Positions 26,353-35,194 are shown, counted from the first letter of the stretch. The stretch is DNA of 64,000 bases from Erysipelatoclostridium sp. AM42-17 (GCF_003480255.1 NZ_QUIN01000009.1:1-64000); one strand, 5' to 3'. A program made the numbers and translations. Notes: generated by a model not told the origin, from the letters alone.

Positions 26353-26400
26353 TTTATACAAATTTCAACACAGAACGTATTATTTTTCTTCAACAACCAT
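26353..26400 (-). promoter_or_regulatory. agrD promoter region with candidate LytTR repeats
   Basis: On the minus strand, ATGGTTGTT (26392-26400) and TACGTTCTG (26371-26379) start 21 bp apart, the spacing of LytTR sites; both carry the GTT core. A TATAAA -10 (26353-26358) lies 12 bp downstream. The repeats match the AgrA consensus only in part, so confidence is moderate. Confidence 0.45.
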
Positions 26401-26461
26401 CATTGTTCCTAGAAAGCATTTTAATTCCCATTTATTGGAACAAATGATTGATAACATATAA

Positions 26462-26812
26462 ATGGTGATAATTGTGGATAAGAAGTTGAATGAACTTTTA
26501 AAACAAAAGAGAAAAGAACGTGGATTAAGTATTGTTGAGTTATCTCAAGCACTCAATATTCCGAAATCAACAATTTCTAGAATAGAAAATAATTATGATT
26601 TAAATACGTCTAATAAAAATGTAAAAAGATTGCTTGATTTTTTCTCTATCAAATTAACATATGATAGTTCTTCATCAAATAGAGAAATCATTGATATTAC
26701 TGACTATTCTCCAGTTCATAAAATGATTATCCAACAAATAAAAGATCAAGAAGAAGTATATCAAGCAATGAAAGAACAAAAAACATCACAAGATAACACA
26801 AACAAAAAGTGA
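26462..26812 (+). CDS. XRE-family HTH regulator divergent from agr
   Basis: A 116-residue protein. Residues 8-60 form a Cro/C1 helix-turn-helix (LIVELSQALNIPKSTISRIENN region). The C-terminal part is charged and helical (IIQQIKDQEEVYQAMKEQK), perhaps for dimerisation. The ATG at 26462 has a poor ribosome site; a GTG at 26474 with GGTGAT before it is an alternative. Divergence from agrDACB across 130 bp suggests control of that locus, but no operator was recognised. Confidence 0.8.
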   Translation: MVIIVDKKLNELLKQKRKERGLSIVELSQALNIPKSTISRIENNYDLNTSNKNVKRLLDFFSIKLTYDSSSSNREIIDITDYSPVHKMIIQQIKDQEEVYQAMKEQKTSQDNTNKK

Positions 26813-26841
26813 TAAGACAAAAATATGTCTTATCACTTTTT
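26804..26841. terminator. Bidirectional terminator between XRE and aldo/keto reductase genes
   Basis: A 16-bp perfect stem (26804-26819 with 26826-26841) with T run on the plus strand and A run giving the opposite. Confidence 0.93.
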
Positions 26842-27837
26842 ATCTAATAACACGGTACCTTGAGGTGGATTTTCACTAATAGCTCCTACAATATGGTGAG
26901 GAACATACATTTCTTCTAAATATTTTATATCTTCATTGGTAAGTTGAATATCTAATGCATGAACAGCATCATCTATATAATGAGATTGAGTTGCACCTAT
27001 AATAGGTGAAGCCACCCCTTTTGCCCATTGCCAAGCTAATGCAATTTGCGACATCTTACAATGATATTTTTGTGCTAATTCATTTACTCTTTTCACTATT
27101 TCAATATCATATTTTTCATAGCGATCATATTTTCCATGAACAACACGATCAGTTTGTCCTCTTAGCGTACTGGACTCCCATGTACTTCTTGCCAAATGTC
27201 CACCAGCTAATGGACTATAGGGCATTAAAGAGACATTCATTTGTTCACAAATAGGAATGAGTTCTCTTTCATCCTCACGATATAATAAATTGTAGTGATT
27301 TTCCATTGTTGAAAAAGGTGTCCAGTGATGGTCTCTAGCTACTAATTGCATATTATAAAATTGATAACCATACATAGCTGATGCCCCAATAGCTCTTACT
27401 TTTCCTGCTTCTACTAATTCATGTAATGCTTCCATTGTTTCTTCTATTGGTGTATCGTAGTCAAAACGATGAATAATATATAAATCTAAGTAGTCGGTTT
27501 GTAATCTTTTTAATGTTCCTTCAATTTCTCTTTTAATAGCCTCTTTTGATAATCGACCTTCATTAAAATAAACCTTTGAAGCAATGACCACATCTTCTCT
27601 TTTTACTCCTAAATTTTTAAAAGCCTTCCCTAAATACTCTTCGCTCGTTCCTTTAGAGTATGTATTTGCCGTATCAAAGAAATTAATACCTAAATCAAGC
27701 GCATGCTTTACCATTTTTTCAGTCTCTTTTTCATCCAAAGTCCAATCATGCATCGTACCTGCTTGACCAAAACTCATACATCCCAAACATAGTTGAGATA
27801 CTTTAATTCCTGTATTTCCTAATGTTGTATATTTCAT
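26833..27837 (-). CDS. Aldo/keto reductase
   Basis: A 334-residue NADPH-dependent oxidoreductase of the AKR superfamily (YajO/Tas-like branch). The catalytic tetrad is visible: D55-region FDTANTY, the Tyr of TYSKG, the Lys in VIASKV and the His of IIHRFD. The C-terminus holds NADPH residues in IIGATQSHYIDD. It is monocistronic and separated from the tetR gene by its own 5' region. Natural substrate is unknown. Confidence 0.92.
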   Translation of the reverse strand: MKYTTLGNTGIKVSQLCLGCMSFGQAGTMHDWTLDEKETEKMVKHALDLGINFFDTANTYSKGTSEEYLGKAFKNLGVKREDVVIASKVYFNEGRLSKEAIKREIEGTLKRLQTDYLDLYIIHRFDYDTPIEETMEALHELVEAGKVRAIGASAMYGYQFYNMQLVARDHHWTPFSTMENHYNLLYREDERELIPICEQMNVSLMPYSPLAGGHLARSTWESSTLRGQTDRVVHGKYDRYEKYDIEIVKRVNELAQKYHCKMSQIALAWQWAKGVASPIIGATQSHYIDDAVHALDIQLTNEDIKYLEEMYVPHHIVGAISENPPQGTVLLDKK

Positions 27838-27920
27838 ACTATCACCTCTATTTCATTATAAAATATATAAATAAAATATCTAATACCTAATCATTATCAT
27901 TCCCTATGCTTTTTAGTTAT

Positions 27921-27946
27921 AAAAAAAGATTGAATCATCAATCTTT
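27921..27946 (-). terminator. Terminator of the tetR gene
   Basis: Stem 27925-27933/27938-27946 with a T run on the minus strand. The TGA stop lies in the stem. Confidence 0.8.
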
Positions 27947-28498
27947 ATAAGGATTTTTATTTTCACCAAACAATTGATCCATACCTAAACTACGCATATT
28001 AACAATTAATTTTGCTATCTCTTTTGTTGAAACAGGCATATCTGATAAAATCCACGATAAAGTCATACTACTTGAAGCATGTGCATGATATATTGTCGCA
28101 AAAACAAGGGGTTCAGGTAAATCTTTACCGTAGAGATGTCGATGATATTGTAAATCAAATTGTTCACAATGTTCAAAAATATAATCTTTTAAACAATTTT
28201 GTCCTTCCATCATACAAGCTTGTTTCATAAATACATGGTATGTCTTCATATTTTCTAATGTTTCTAATAAAGAATCATAAAAAGATATTTCTGGCTTAGA
28301 AATGTCAAAACCTGGAACAATTCGTGTATTATAAATATATTGAATTAAATCATTTTTATCAATGAAATGATTATAAAATGTTTGCCTACTAATCCCCGTT
28401 GCATCTAGTAGCTGTTTGATTGTGATTGTTTGTAAGTTTTGTTTATTAATAAGTTCTAGTAATTCATCAGCTAAAATCTTTTTTACATTGATGGCCAT
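27938..28498 (-). CDS. TetR/AcrR-family regulator
   Basis: A 186-residue repressor. The N-terminal TetR HTH reads TIKQLLDATGISRQTFYNHF, about residues 25-44, with the recognition-helix residues typical of the family. The C-terminal ligand domain is alpha-helical and diverged, close to the DhaS/TetR_C_8 type. Its start overlaps the upstream membrane-protein gene by 16 nt. Target genes are unknown; the aldo/keto reductase downstream is one candidate. Confidence 0.85.
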   Translation of the reverse strand: MAINVKKILADELLELINKQNLQTITIKQLLDATGISRQTFYNHFIDKNDLIQYIYNTRIVPGFDISKPEISFYDSLLETLENMKTYHVFMKQACMMEGQNCLKDYIFEHCEQFDLQYHRHLYGKDLPEPLVFATIYHAHASSSMTLSWILSDMPVSTKEIAKLIVNMRSLGMDQLFGENKNPYKD

Positions 28499-29160
28499 GC
28501 TCCCACATCCTTTTTTGTATTATAACATAAGATTTGTTTTCTTTTATAACTAAACAAACCATAACATACACCAGCTAGTACAAAAATAATGATAACAATT
28601 AAAATAAATTCATGATAAAAAAATGCTTCTGGTAACATATTAATAACCGGGTCTATTTTAGGATCAAATATCCAGTATTGATTTTTAAAAGCCATTTTAT
28701 GAAATAGAATAAATAAATCATCAAAATCAATACTTGCTAGAACACCAATAGATACTGGTAAGATAATTGAAATCATAGCAGTTAATTTAAAAAAACGATA
28801 TTCATGATGATAACATTGATAAATGACTAAAATCAAAGATGTTATTCCACTACCTAAACAAATGATTTGAATGATTTCAAATATTTTTTTTACTTCTTGA
28901 AAATGAATAACAGAATGATGAGATATAATAAAATCATTCATTCTTAAAGGTCCTTGATAAAAAATAGATTGGTAATGTATTAGCTGTTGATAATTTAACT
29001 GTAACTGTTGCTTTGTTAAATGCGTAGTTTGATCAATCTTTAAATAATGAATATCTAAATGATAGATAATTGGCATAAAAACAGCAACAACAATAGCAAA
29101 ACTAATAATAAATAAAGATAAAGAAAGACTGGTTATGATGTCTTTCTTACTATAGCTCAT
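28483..29160 (-). CDS. DUF1461 (TIGR01906-like) integral membrane protein
   Basis: A 225-residue protein with about five hydrophobic segments. The middle contains NYQQLIHYQ, SHHSVIHFQEVKKIF and HKMAFKNQYWIFDPKIDPVINMLPEAFF-type residues, the conserved blocks of DUF1461. The family has no agreed function. It overlaps trmL by 11 nt and the tetR-like gene by 16 nt, so the genes form a tight operon. Confidence 0.85.
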   Translation of the reverse strand: MSYSKKDIITSLSLSLFIISFAIVVAVFMPIIYHLDIHYLKIDQTTHLTKQQLQLNYQQLIHYQSIFYQGPLRMNDFIISHHSVIHFQEVKKIFEIIQIICLGSGITSLILVIYQCYHHEYRFFKLTAMISIILPVSIGVLASIDFDDLFILFHKMAFKNQYWIFDPKIDPVINMLPEAFFYHEFILIVIIIFVLAGVCYGLFSYKRKQILCYNTKKDVGAWPSM

Positions 29161-29659
29161 ATAAAAAATCTTCTCCCTTTTGAACTTCTACTTTACTTAA
29201 TTGAGGATAATTTTGTTGTCTTAATACTTCATAAATACAAATAGCTGCACAATTAGATAAGTTAAGACTTCTTACTTTATCACTCATTGGTATTCTTAAA
29301 CAACGATCTAAATGCTTCGTTAAGATTTCCTTAGGAATCCCGTCATGTTCATGACCAAAAAATAAGTAATGTTCTTTTTGATCGTCACTAAAATCTTGAT
29401 CAGTATAACAAAGATGTGAATAACGTGTAAAGAAATGATATTCACCTGGATTTTGTTTTTCAAATTCTTCATATGATTCATAAACATGTAAATCTAAATC
29501 TTTAATATAATCTAATCCTGCTCTTTTCATTTTCTTATCATCTAAGTCAAATGACATCGGTTTAATGATATGAAGAGAAGTATTGGTTGCAACACATGTA
29601 CGCATAATATTTCCGGTATTTTGAGGGATAGCAGGATGAACTAAAACAATATGATTCAT
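29150..29659 (-). CDS. trmL: tRNA (cytidine/uridine-34-2'-O)-methyltransferase TrmL
   Basis: A 169-residue SPOUT methyltransferase that modifies the wobble position of tRNA-Leu. The trefoil-knot motifs NTGNIMRTC, FGHEHDGIPKEI and IPMSDKVRSLNLSNCAAI are intact, and the length is standard. It shares one base with rdgB upstream and overlaps the DUF1461 gene downstream. Confidence 0.94.
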   Translation of the reverse strand: MNHIVLVHPAIPQNTGNIMRTCVATNTSLHIIKPMSFDLDDKKMKRAGLDYIKDLDLHVYESYEEFEKQNPGEYHFFTRYSHLCYTDQDFSDDQKEHYLFFGHEHDGIPKEILTKHLDRCLRIPMSDKVRSLNLSNCAAICIYEVLRQQNYPQLSKVEVQKGEDFLYEL

Positions 29660-30246
29660 TATAACTCCTCCTTTAAAATTTTATATAATTTTCTAAGTGC
29701 TTTACCACGATGTGAATATTTATTTTTTTCTTCTGGTGACATCGCTGCACTTGTTTTCTTACATGGTGGATAATAGAATATAGGATCATAACCAAAACCA
29801 TTTTCACCATCAATACAATCATTGATTTCTCCTTCAAATGTTTCTTCAATTAAAATGGGATCACGTCCAGGAATAACTAAAGCCATTGCACATACAAAGC
29901 GTGCTGTACGATCTTTACCTTTAACCGCATCAATAATATACTGGTTTTTAATATCATAACTTGTATCATGTCCTAAAAATCGAGCAGAATAAATACCTGG
30001 CTTTTTATCTAAAGCATCAACTTCTAATCCACTATCATCCGCTAAAACGACTTTATTTAATTCATCAGCAACATATTTTGCTTTAATTAAAGCATTTTCT
30101 TTAAATGTTTTTCCATTTTCTTCTATTTCAGGAACTGTTTCATAAACATCCTTTAATGATTTCACTTCTATTCCTAAATCTTTTAACATTGCTCTTATTT
30201 CTTTAATTTTTCCTTCATTAGTAGAAGATACAATTAATTCTTTCAT
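29659..30246 (-). CDS. rdgB: RdgB/HAM1 non-canonical purine NTP pyrophosphatase
   Basis: A 195-residue house-cleaning enzyme that hydrolyses dITP, ITP and XTP to monophosphates. STNEGKIKEI at the N-terminus, LADDSGLEVDAL with the metal Asp pair and the C-terminal FGYDPIFYYP and SHRGKALRKL are family signatures. It lies between aroE (1 nt apart) and trmL in an overlapping operon. Confidence 0.95.
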   Translation of the reverse strand: MKELIVSSTNEGKIKEIRAMLKDLGIEVKSLKDVYETVPEIEENGKTFKENALIKAKYVADELNKVVLADDSGLEVDALDKKPGIYSARFLGHDTSYDIKNQYIIDAVKGKDRTARFVCAMALVIPGRDPILIEETFEGEINDCIDGENGFGYDPIFYYPPCKKTSAAMSPEEKNKYSHRGKALRKLYKILKEEL

Positions 30247-30247
30247 T

Positions 30248-31111
30248 TTACTCCTCCATCTTTAATGCTTTTTTTACTGGGAGAATGGGCATCTTTTGAT
30301 GTGTCCAAAATTCAAAAGAAACAGCTCCTTGATATAAAATCATTCCTTCTCCGTTCATATATTCTAAATGACGATGTTTAGCCATTTGTAATAACTTTGT
30401 TTCCTTAGGATTATAAATAATGTCAGCTACTTTTAATCCTTCAGGTAAATCATTTTCATTTTTAATTAGACATCCTTCTTCATAAGGATGCATACCTACA
30501 TTTGTTGTTTGTACTAATAAATAGGCATCTTTTAAATCCTCTTTTAATCCTTGTTCATCACTTAATAATTTTAATTTTACAGGACAAGGCAATTTATCAT
30601 TTAATTCTCTAATAAATGGTTTATCACTACGATTATAAACAACAATTTCTTTTGCCTTTGCTAGAGCAAGTGAAACAATGATAGCACAGGCTGCTCCCCC
30701 AGCTCCTAGAACAACAATTTTTTGATTTTCAACCTGCCATCCTTTTTCATGACAAGCCATGACAAAGCCTTTACCATCACTAATATGACCAATTAATTTA
30801 CCATTTTCATTTTTTACTGTATTAACAGCTTGGCATAATTTGGCTTCGTCCGTTATCTCATCTAAATACTTCATAATTTTAAGTTTATAAGGCATTGAAA
30901 CATTAAAACCTTTAATTCCTAATGTCTTTACACTTGTAATATAATCATCCAGGTGGTCTTCACTTACTTCAAAAGCTAAATAAACATCATCAATCCCTAA
31001 TGCTTGAAATGCTGTATTATGCATCATAGGTGAAAATGAATGCTTAATAGGATTAGCAACAATCCCATAAAGACCAGTATATCCTGTTATTTTATTTTCT
31101 AGTTTTTCCAA
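30248..31111 (-). CDS. aroE: Shikimate dehydrogenase
   Basis: A 287-residue NADPH enzyme of the shikimate pathway. NPIKHSFSPMMHN binds shikimate with the Ser pair, MPYKLK carries the catalytic Lys and GAGGAACAI is the NADP dinucleotide loop. QGAVSFEFW closes the C-terminus. It is the first gene of aroE-rdgB-trmL-DUF1461-tetR. An N-terminal extension of about 10 residues precedes the domain. Alternative quinate use cannot be excluded. Confidence 0.94.
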   Translation of the reverse strand: MEKLENKITGYTGLYGIVANPIKHSFSPMMHNTAFQALGIDDVYLAFEVSEDHLDDYITSVKTLGIKGFNVSMPYKLKIMKYLDEITDEAKLCQAVNTVKNENGKLIGHISDGKGFVMACHEKGWQVENQKIVVLGAGGAACAIIVSLALAKAKEIVVYNRSDKPFIRELNDKLPCPVKLKLLSDEQGLKEDLKDAYLLVQTTNVGMHPYEEGCLIKNENDLPEGLKVADIIYNPKETKLLQMAKHRHLEYMNGEGMILYQGAVSFEFWTHQKMPILPVKKALKMEE

Positions 31112-31231
31112 TCAATTCATCTCCTCGTTATTACCTTGTGTTTATTATATAGCATTCCTTTCATTCCACCAATAAAAAAGTAACGGTTTAGTATTATTTT
31201 ATGTATAATAGAGTTACAAGGAGATGAAAGT

Positions 31232-31975
31232 ATGATAAAAAAATTAATTGTTAATGGCGACGACTTTGGCCTAAGTGAAGGTCAAACACTCGGTATTTTA
31301 AAAGCACATCGTGATGGCATTTTAACTTCAACAACTTGTCTTATTAATATGCCTTTTGCTAGTCAGTCATTAGAAATGGCTAAACAATATCCTCAGCTGG
31401 GAATTGGTCTTCATTTAACCATCACAATTGGTAAACCTGTTTTAAAAACGGGCTTAAGTTTTACCGATGAAAATGGCTATTTCAAAAAAAGAGGTGCTTA
31501 CGATGACTACGAACCTCATCCAGATCAAGATGAACTTTATCAAGAATGGAAAGCACAAATTGAAAAATTTATCTCAATGACCGGAAAATTACCAACCCAT
31601 CTTGATTCTCATCATCATGTCCATTTGTTACCACAATGCATAGAAGTTACCAAAAGACTTGCTGATGAATATCATTTACCAATGCGTCAGGACAAACCGC
31701 TTATCAATGATTATCCTTTTGCTCGTTTCAGTGAAGATTTTTATGGTGAGAGTGTAACCAAAGATATGCTCTATCAAATTTTTAATTATGATGATGAAAT
31801 ATTTGAAATTATGTGTCATCCAGCCTTTATGGATTGGACTATTTATAGTCAATCTAGTTATAACATTTTAAGAACAAAGGAACTTGAATTACTTTGTCTT
31901 CCAGAAATTAAAGACTATTTACATAAAAATCATATTGAATTAATAAACTATACTCAAATAAAAAATGGAGAATAA
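31232..31975 (+). CDS. ChbG/YdjC-family carbohydrate deacetylase
   Basis: A 247-residue polysaccharide-deacetylase-like enzyme. The metal site is built from NGDDFGLS at the N-terminus and HLDSHHHVHLLP in the middle. In ChbG it removes acetyl from N,N'-diacetylchitobiose; here the substrate is unknown. ACAAGGAG precedes the ATG, and TATAAT at 31204-31209 may be its -10. Its 3' end forms one arm of a long hairpin with a mobile-element-like centre. Confidence 0.9.
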   Translation: MIKKLIVNGDDFGLSEGQTLGILKAHRDGILTSTTCLINMPFASQSLEMAKQYPQLGIGLHLTITIGKPVLKTGLSFTDENGYFKKRGAYDDYEPHPDQDELYQEWKAQIEKFISMTGKLPTHLDSHHHVHLLPQCIEVTKRLADEYHLPMRQDKPLINDYPFARFSEDFYGESVTKDMLYQIFNYDDEIFEIMCHPAFMDWTIYSQSSYNILRTKELELLCLPEIKDYLHKNHIELINYTQIKNGE

Positions 31976-32037
31976 TTTGAAGTGAACCTCCTAAGTTGTC
32001 AAACTTTTTCGGTTCACTTCAAATTTTCTCCATTTTT
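31961..32037. terminator. Long hairpin terminator with IS-like centre
   Basis: Arms 31961-31988 and 32011-32037 match over 27-28 nt with one missing base; a T run follows on the plus strand and an A-tract lies on the other side. It ends the convergent YdjC and copZ genes. The inner part resembles two fused insertion-sequence ends (see separate entry). Confidence 0.85.
31978..32021. repeat. 44-bp scar resembling fused IS3-family ends
   Basis: TGAAGTGAACC (31978-31988) and its complement (32011-32021) bound 44 bp. Read inward, both ends continue like IS3-family terminal repeats (TGAAGTGAACC with AAAAAGTTTGACA). No transposase remains. AATT flanks both sides, which could be a target duplication but is also expected from hairpin symmetry. 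Confidence 0.45.
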
Positions 32038-32290
32038 ATCTTTTAAATAAGGAAAATCCTTTCTTTTCATAAGGCTCATTTTTAATTGATAAAGCCGTAT
32101 AACCTGTTTGATCAATTGTTGCCTTTAATTTATCTTCATCTAATGCTTCATTAGAAATAATTTCTGTTATCCCTTTACGATGAGAAGAAGAAACTTTCTT
32201 GACATCAAATACCTTTCTAATTGCATCATTAATATGACTTTCGCACATACCACACATCATACCTTTAACTTCTACTGTTGTTTTAATCAT
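32036..32290 (-). CDS. copZ: CopZ-like copper chaperone
   Basis: An 84-residue heavy-metal-associated domain protein with GMMCGMCESH (CxxC) at the N-terminus and the usual beta-alpha-beta fold, extended by a basic C-terminal tail. CopZ binds Cu(I) and passes it to CopA. It is the last gene of csoR-copA-copZ. Only 3 nt lie between the copA stop and its ATG, and its ribosome site lies in the end of copA. Confidence 0.9.
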   Translation of the reverse strand: MIKTTVEVKGMMCGMCESHINDAIRKVFDVKKVSSSHRKGITEIISNEALDEDKLKATIDQTGYTALSIKNEPYEKKGFSLFKR

Positions 32291-32293
32291 TTT

Positions 32294-34807
32294 TTACCCT
32301 CTTTTCTTTATCTTTTTTACTTTATAACCAGCTTGACTAATACAATCTATCAAGACTTGATTTTCAATATCTTCATTTACATAAATAATAGCTTTACCTG
32401 TTTGATAATCAACATCAGCCTGCTTAACTTCTTTTAATGCTTCTAACGCATTTTGAACACGTCCTTGACAATGAGTACACATCATTCCTTTTATTTCAAT
32501 TTCTTTAACTAAAGATGTTTCTTGTTGAACTAAACTTACTGCATGTTTTATTTTTCTATCATGTTTTGTATCATATACTTTAACAAAATTTAATCTTAAA
32601 GCATTAGAAACCACAGAAAAGCTTGATAAACTCATAGCAAGGGCACCAAACATAGGATTAAGTGTCCAACCAAAAATTGGAATCCAAATTCCTGCCGCTA
32701 AAGGAATACCTATAATATTGTAGATAAAAGCCCAAAATAAGTTTTCATGAATATTTCTTAAAGTAGCCCTACTTAAACGAATCGCTGCTGAAACATCACT
32801 TAAACGACTATTCATTAAAACAACTTCTGCTGCATCAATAGCTACATCACTTCCTGCTCCAATCGCAATTCCGATATGCGCTTGAGTTAAAGCTGGCGCA
32901 TCGTTTAAACCGTCTCCAACCATTGCCACTTTTCCTAGTGATTTTAATTTTTGAATCGCTGCTACTTTACCATCTGGTAAAACACCAGCAATGACTTCAT
33001 CAACGCCGACTTGTTTAGCAATTGCTTTTGCTGTTTTTTCATTATCACCTGTAATCATGATGACTTGAATACCCATTTGATGTAATTCTTTAATTGCTTG
33101 AGGACTCTCTTCTTTAATTACATCTGCAACACTGATCATTCCAATAAAATGATGATCTAATGCAAATAATAAAGGCGTTCTTCCTAAATCAGCTTCTTTC
33201 ATTGCTAAATCTATAAATTCTTGAGGAATACTGACAAGTTGTTCAATAAATGTAAGACTTCCTCCTACTAATTCTTTTCCATAATATTGAGCTTTTAATC
33301 CATGACCTGGTAAAGCTTCAAAATTACTGACCTCTTCATCTTGAATACCTTTTTCTTTAGCATATTCAATAATCGCTCTAGCTAAAGGATGTTCACTTTT
33401 ACTTTCTAAAGAAACAGCTTCTTTAATAAATCGTTGTTGATCATATTCACCTACTGTTTCTATTTTCACTACTTTAGGTTGACCCTTTGTAATCGTTCCG
33501 GTTTTATCTAAAGCCACAATTTGTACTCTTCCTGTTTCTTCTAAAGATTCAGCACTCTTAAATAAAATACCATGTTTTGCGCCAACACCATTTCCTACCA
33601 TAATAGCAACCGGTGTAGCAAGTCCTAAAGCACAAGGACAACTAATCACAAGAACTGAGATACTGCGTGCAAGAGCATATGAAAAATCACCTTTTGCTAA
33701 AATCCATATAATAAAGGTAACAACTGCTATTCCAATTACAACTGGTACAAAAACACCAGAAACTTGATCAGCAACTTTTGCAATCGGTGCTTTACTTGTC
33801 GCTACATCTGATACCATTTTGATAATTTGCGATAAAGTCGTATCTTGACCAACTCTCGTAGCACGACATTTTAAAAATCCTGATTGATTAATAGAAGCTG
33901 ATGAAACTTGATCACCAACAGTCTTATCCACCGGAATACTTTCTCCTGTCAATGCCGATGCATCTAAAGCACTGTTTCCTTCAATAATCACACCATCAAC
34001 AGGAATACTTTCTCCTGGGCGAACAACAAAGATATCGCCTACTAACACTTGATCAATAGCTACCGTTACTTCTTGATTATCCTTTAGAATCACCGCTTTT
34101 TTAGGAGCTAGATTCATTAATCCCTTTAATGCATTCGTTGTTTTTCCTTTTGAACGTGCTTCTAACATTTTACCAACTGTAATCAAGGTTAAAATCATAG
34201 CTGCTGATTCAAAATAAAACTCCATCATATATTTCATTACAACAGCATGTTGTCCATCGACTTGTGCTCTTGTCATCATTAAAAGTGCATAAACACTCCA
34301 AACAAATGATGCCATTGATCCAAGAGCAACTAATGTATCCATATTAGGTGAGCGATGCCATAAACTTTTAAAACCACTAATAAAAAATTTTTGGTTAATA
34401 ACCATAATAATTCCAGCCAGTAACATTTGAACAATACCCATAGCTATATGATTATCATTAAACCACGATGGTAATGGCCATCCCCACATCATATGTCCCA
34501 TTGAAAAATACATTAAAATAATTAAAAAGAACAATGACGCTATCAATCTTTTCTTTAATGCCGGTGTTTCATGATCCTCTAATAAATCATCTTCTTTTTC
34601 ATCTTTCTGTCCTTGTAGTTTAGCACCATATCCAGCTTCCTTCACTGCCTTAATAATTTCTTTTGATGATGCCGTTCCTTCAACTGACATCGCATTTGTC
34701 AGCAAACTTACTGAACATGACGTTACACCAGATACTTTGCTTACCGCTTTTTCAACACGATTACTGCAGGCTGCACATGACATACCCGTTATAGCATAAT
34801 GTTCCAT
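32294..34807 (-). CDS. copA: Copper-exporting P1B-type ATPase
   Basis: An 837-residue Cu(I) exporter. The N-terminal HMA domain has GMSCAAC, and the core carries SCPCALGLATP (CPC), DKTGT phosphorylation motif, SEHPLA and GDGLNDAPALT. A second HMA domain (GMMCTHC, about residue 775) is fused after the last membrane segment; most CopA proteins place extra HMA domains only at the N-terminus. It shares the operon with CsoR and CopZ, fitting copper detoxification. Confidence 0.96.
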   Translation of the reverse strand: MEHYAITGMSCAACSNRVEKAVSKVSGVTSCSVSLLTNAMSVEGTASSKEIIKAVKEAGYGAKLQGQKDEKEDDLLEDHETPALKKRLIASLFFLIILMYFSMGHMMWGWPLPSWFNDNHIAMGIVQMLLAGIIMVINQKFFISGFKSLWHRSPNMDTLVALGSMASFVWSVYALLMMTRAQVDGQHAVVMKYMMEFYFESAAMILTLITVGKMLEARSKGKTTNALKGLMNLAPKKAVILKDNQEVTVAIDQVLVGDIFVVRPGESIPVDGVIIEGNSALDASALTGESIPVDKTVGDQVSSASINQSGFLKCRATRVGQDTTLSQIIKMVSDVATSKAPIAKVADQVSGVFVPVVIGIAVVTFIIWILAKGDFSYALARSISVLVISCPCALGLATPVAIMVGNGVGAKHGILFKSAESLEETGRVQIVALDKTGTITKGQPKVVKIETVGEYDQQRFIKEAVSLESKSEHPLARAIIEYAKEKGIQDEEVSNFEALPGHGLKAQYYGKELVGGSLTFIEQLVSIPQEFIDLAMKEADLGRTPLLFALDHHFIGMISVADVIKEESPQAIKELHQMGIQVIMITGDNEKTAKAIAKQVGVDEVIAGVLPDGKVAAIQKLKSLGKVAMVGDGLNDAPALTQAHIGIAIGAGSDVAIDAAEVVLMNSRLSDVSAAIRLSRATLRNIHENLFWAFIYNIIGIPLAAGIWIPIFGWTLNPMFGALAMSLSSFSVVSNALRLNFVKVYDTKHDRKIKHAVSLVQQETSLVKEIEIKGMMCTHCQGRVQNALEALKEVKQADVDYQTGKAIIYVNEDIENQVLIDCISQAGYKVKKIKKRG

Positions 34808-34817
34808 AAAATTCCTC

Positions 34818-35120
34818 CTACTTCATTAATTTTTGAAGCAATGATACCAGTTCATCTACAACCTCATCATTACCTTTCCTAATGTCTCTTACGACACATG
34901 TATGAATATGACTTGCCAATAATTCACGGTTAAAAGCATTCATTGCTGCAGATACAGCTGATGATTGAACAAGGATATCTTTACAATAAGCATCTGCTTC
35001 AATCATTCCTTTTATTCCCCGAATTTGACCTTCGATACGATTTAAACGATGTATTAATTTCTTAATTTGTTCTTCATCTCTTTTCGTATTTTTGTGACAT
35101 GTACATTCATTCTTTTCCAT
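34818..35120 (-). CDS. csoR: CsoR-type copper-sensing repressor
   Basis: A 100-residue helical repressor. The copper ligands C, H and C are present (AYCKD, then SHIHTC with H and C four apart). The short N-terminus has extra Cys/His (CTCHK). Its promoter spacer and 5' region hold two GGGTA/TACCC palindromes, the standard CsoR site. Copper binding would release it and switch on copA and copZ. Confidence 0.95.
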   Translation of the reverse strand: MEKNECTCHKNTKRDEEQIKKLIHRLNRIEGQIRGIKGMIEADAYCKDILVQSSAVSAAMNAFNRELLASHIHTCVVRDIRKGNDEVVDELVSLLQKLMK

Positions 35121-35136
35121 TTTAGCCTCTCCTTAT

Positions 35137-35153
35137 ATACCCTTATAGGGTAT
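35137..35153. promoter_or_regulatory. CsoR operator 2
   Basis: ATACCCTTATAGGGTAT, TACCC/GGGTA palindrome, just upstream of the csoR ribosome site. Confidence 0.8.
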
Positions 35154-35164
35154 TTCACAATAAC

Positions 35165-35193
35165 AATATATACCCTATTAGGGTATATGTCAA
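35165..35193 (-). promoter_or_regulatory. Promoter and CsoR operator 1 of the copper operon
   Basis: TTGACA (35188-35193) and TATATT (35165-35170) are 17 bp apart on the minus strand. The palindrome ATATACCCTATTAGGGTATAT (35168-35188) occupies the spacer, so CsoR would block RNA polymerase. Confidence 0.9.
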
Positions 35194-35194
35194 A

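Noticed and set aside
32180-32437. Plus-strand frame across copZ and copA
   Set aside because: Antisense to two clear genes, no start signal and no recognisable domain.
35137-35188. Tandem palindromes as possible insertion-sequence ends or CRISPR repeats
   Set aside because: They match the CsoR consensus and overlap a promoter; no spacer-repeat pattern.
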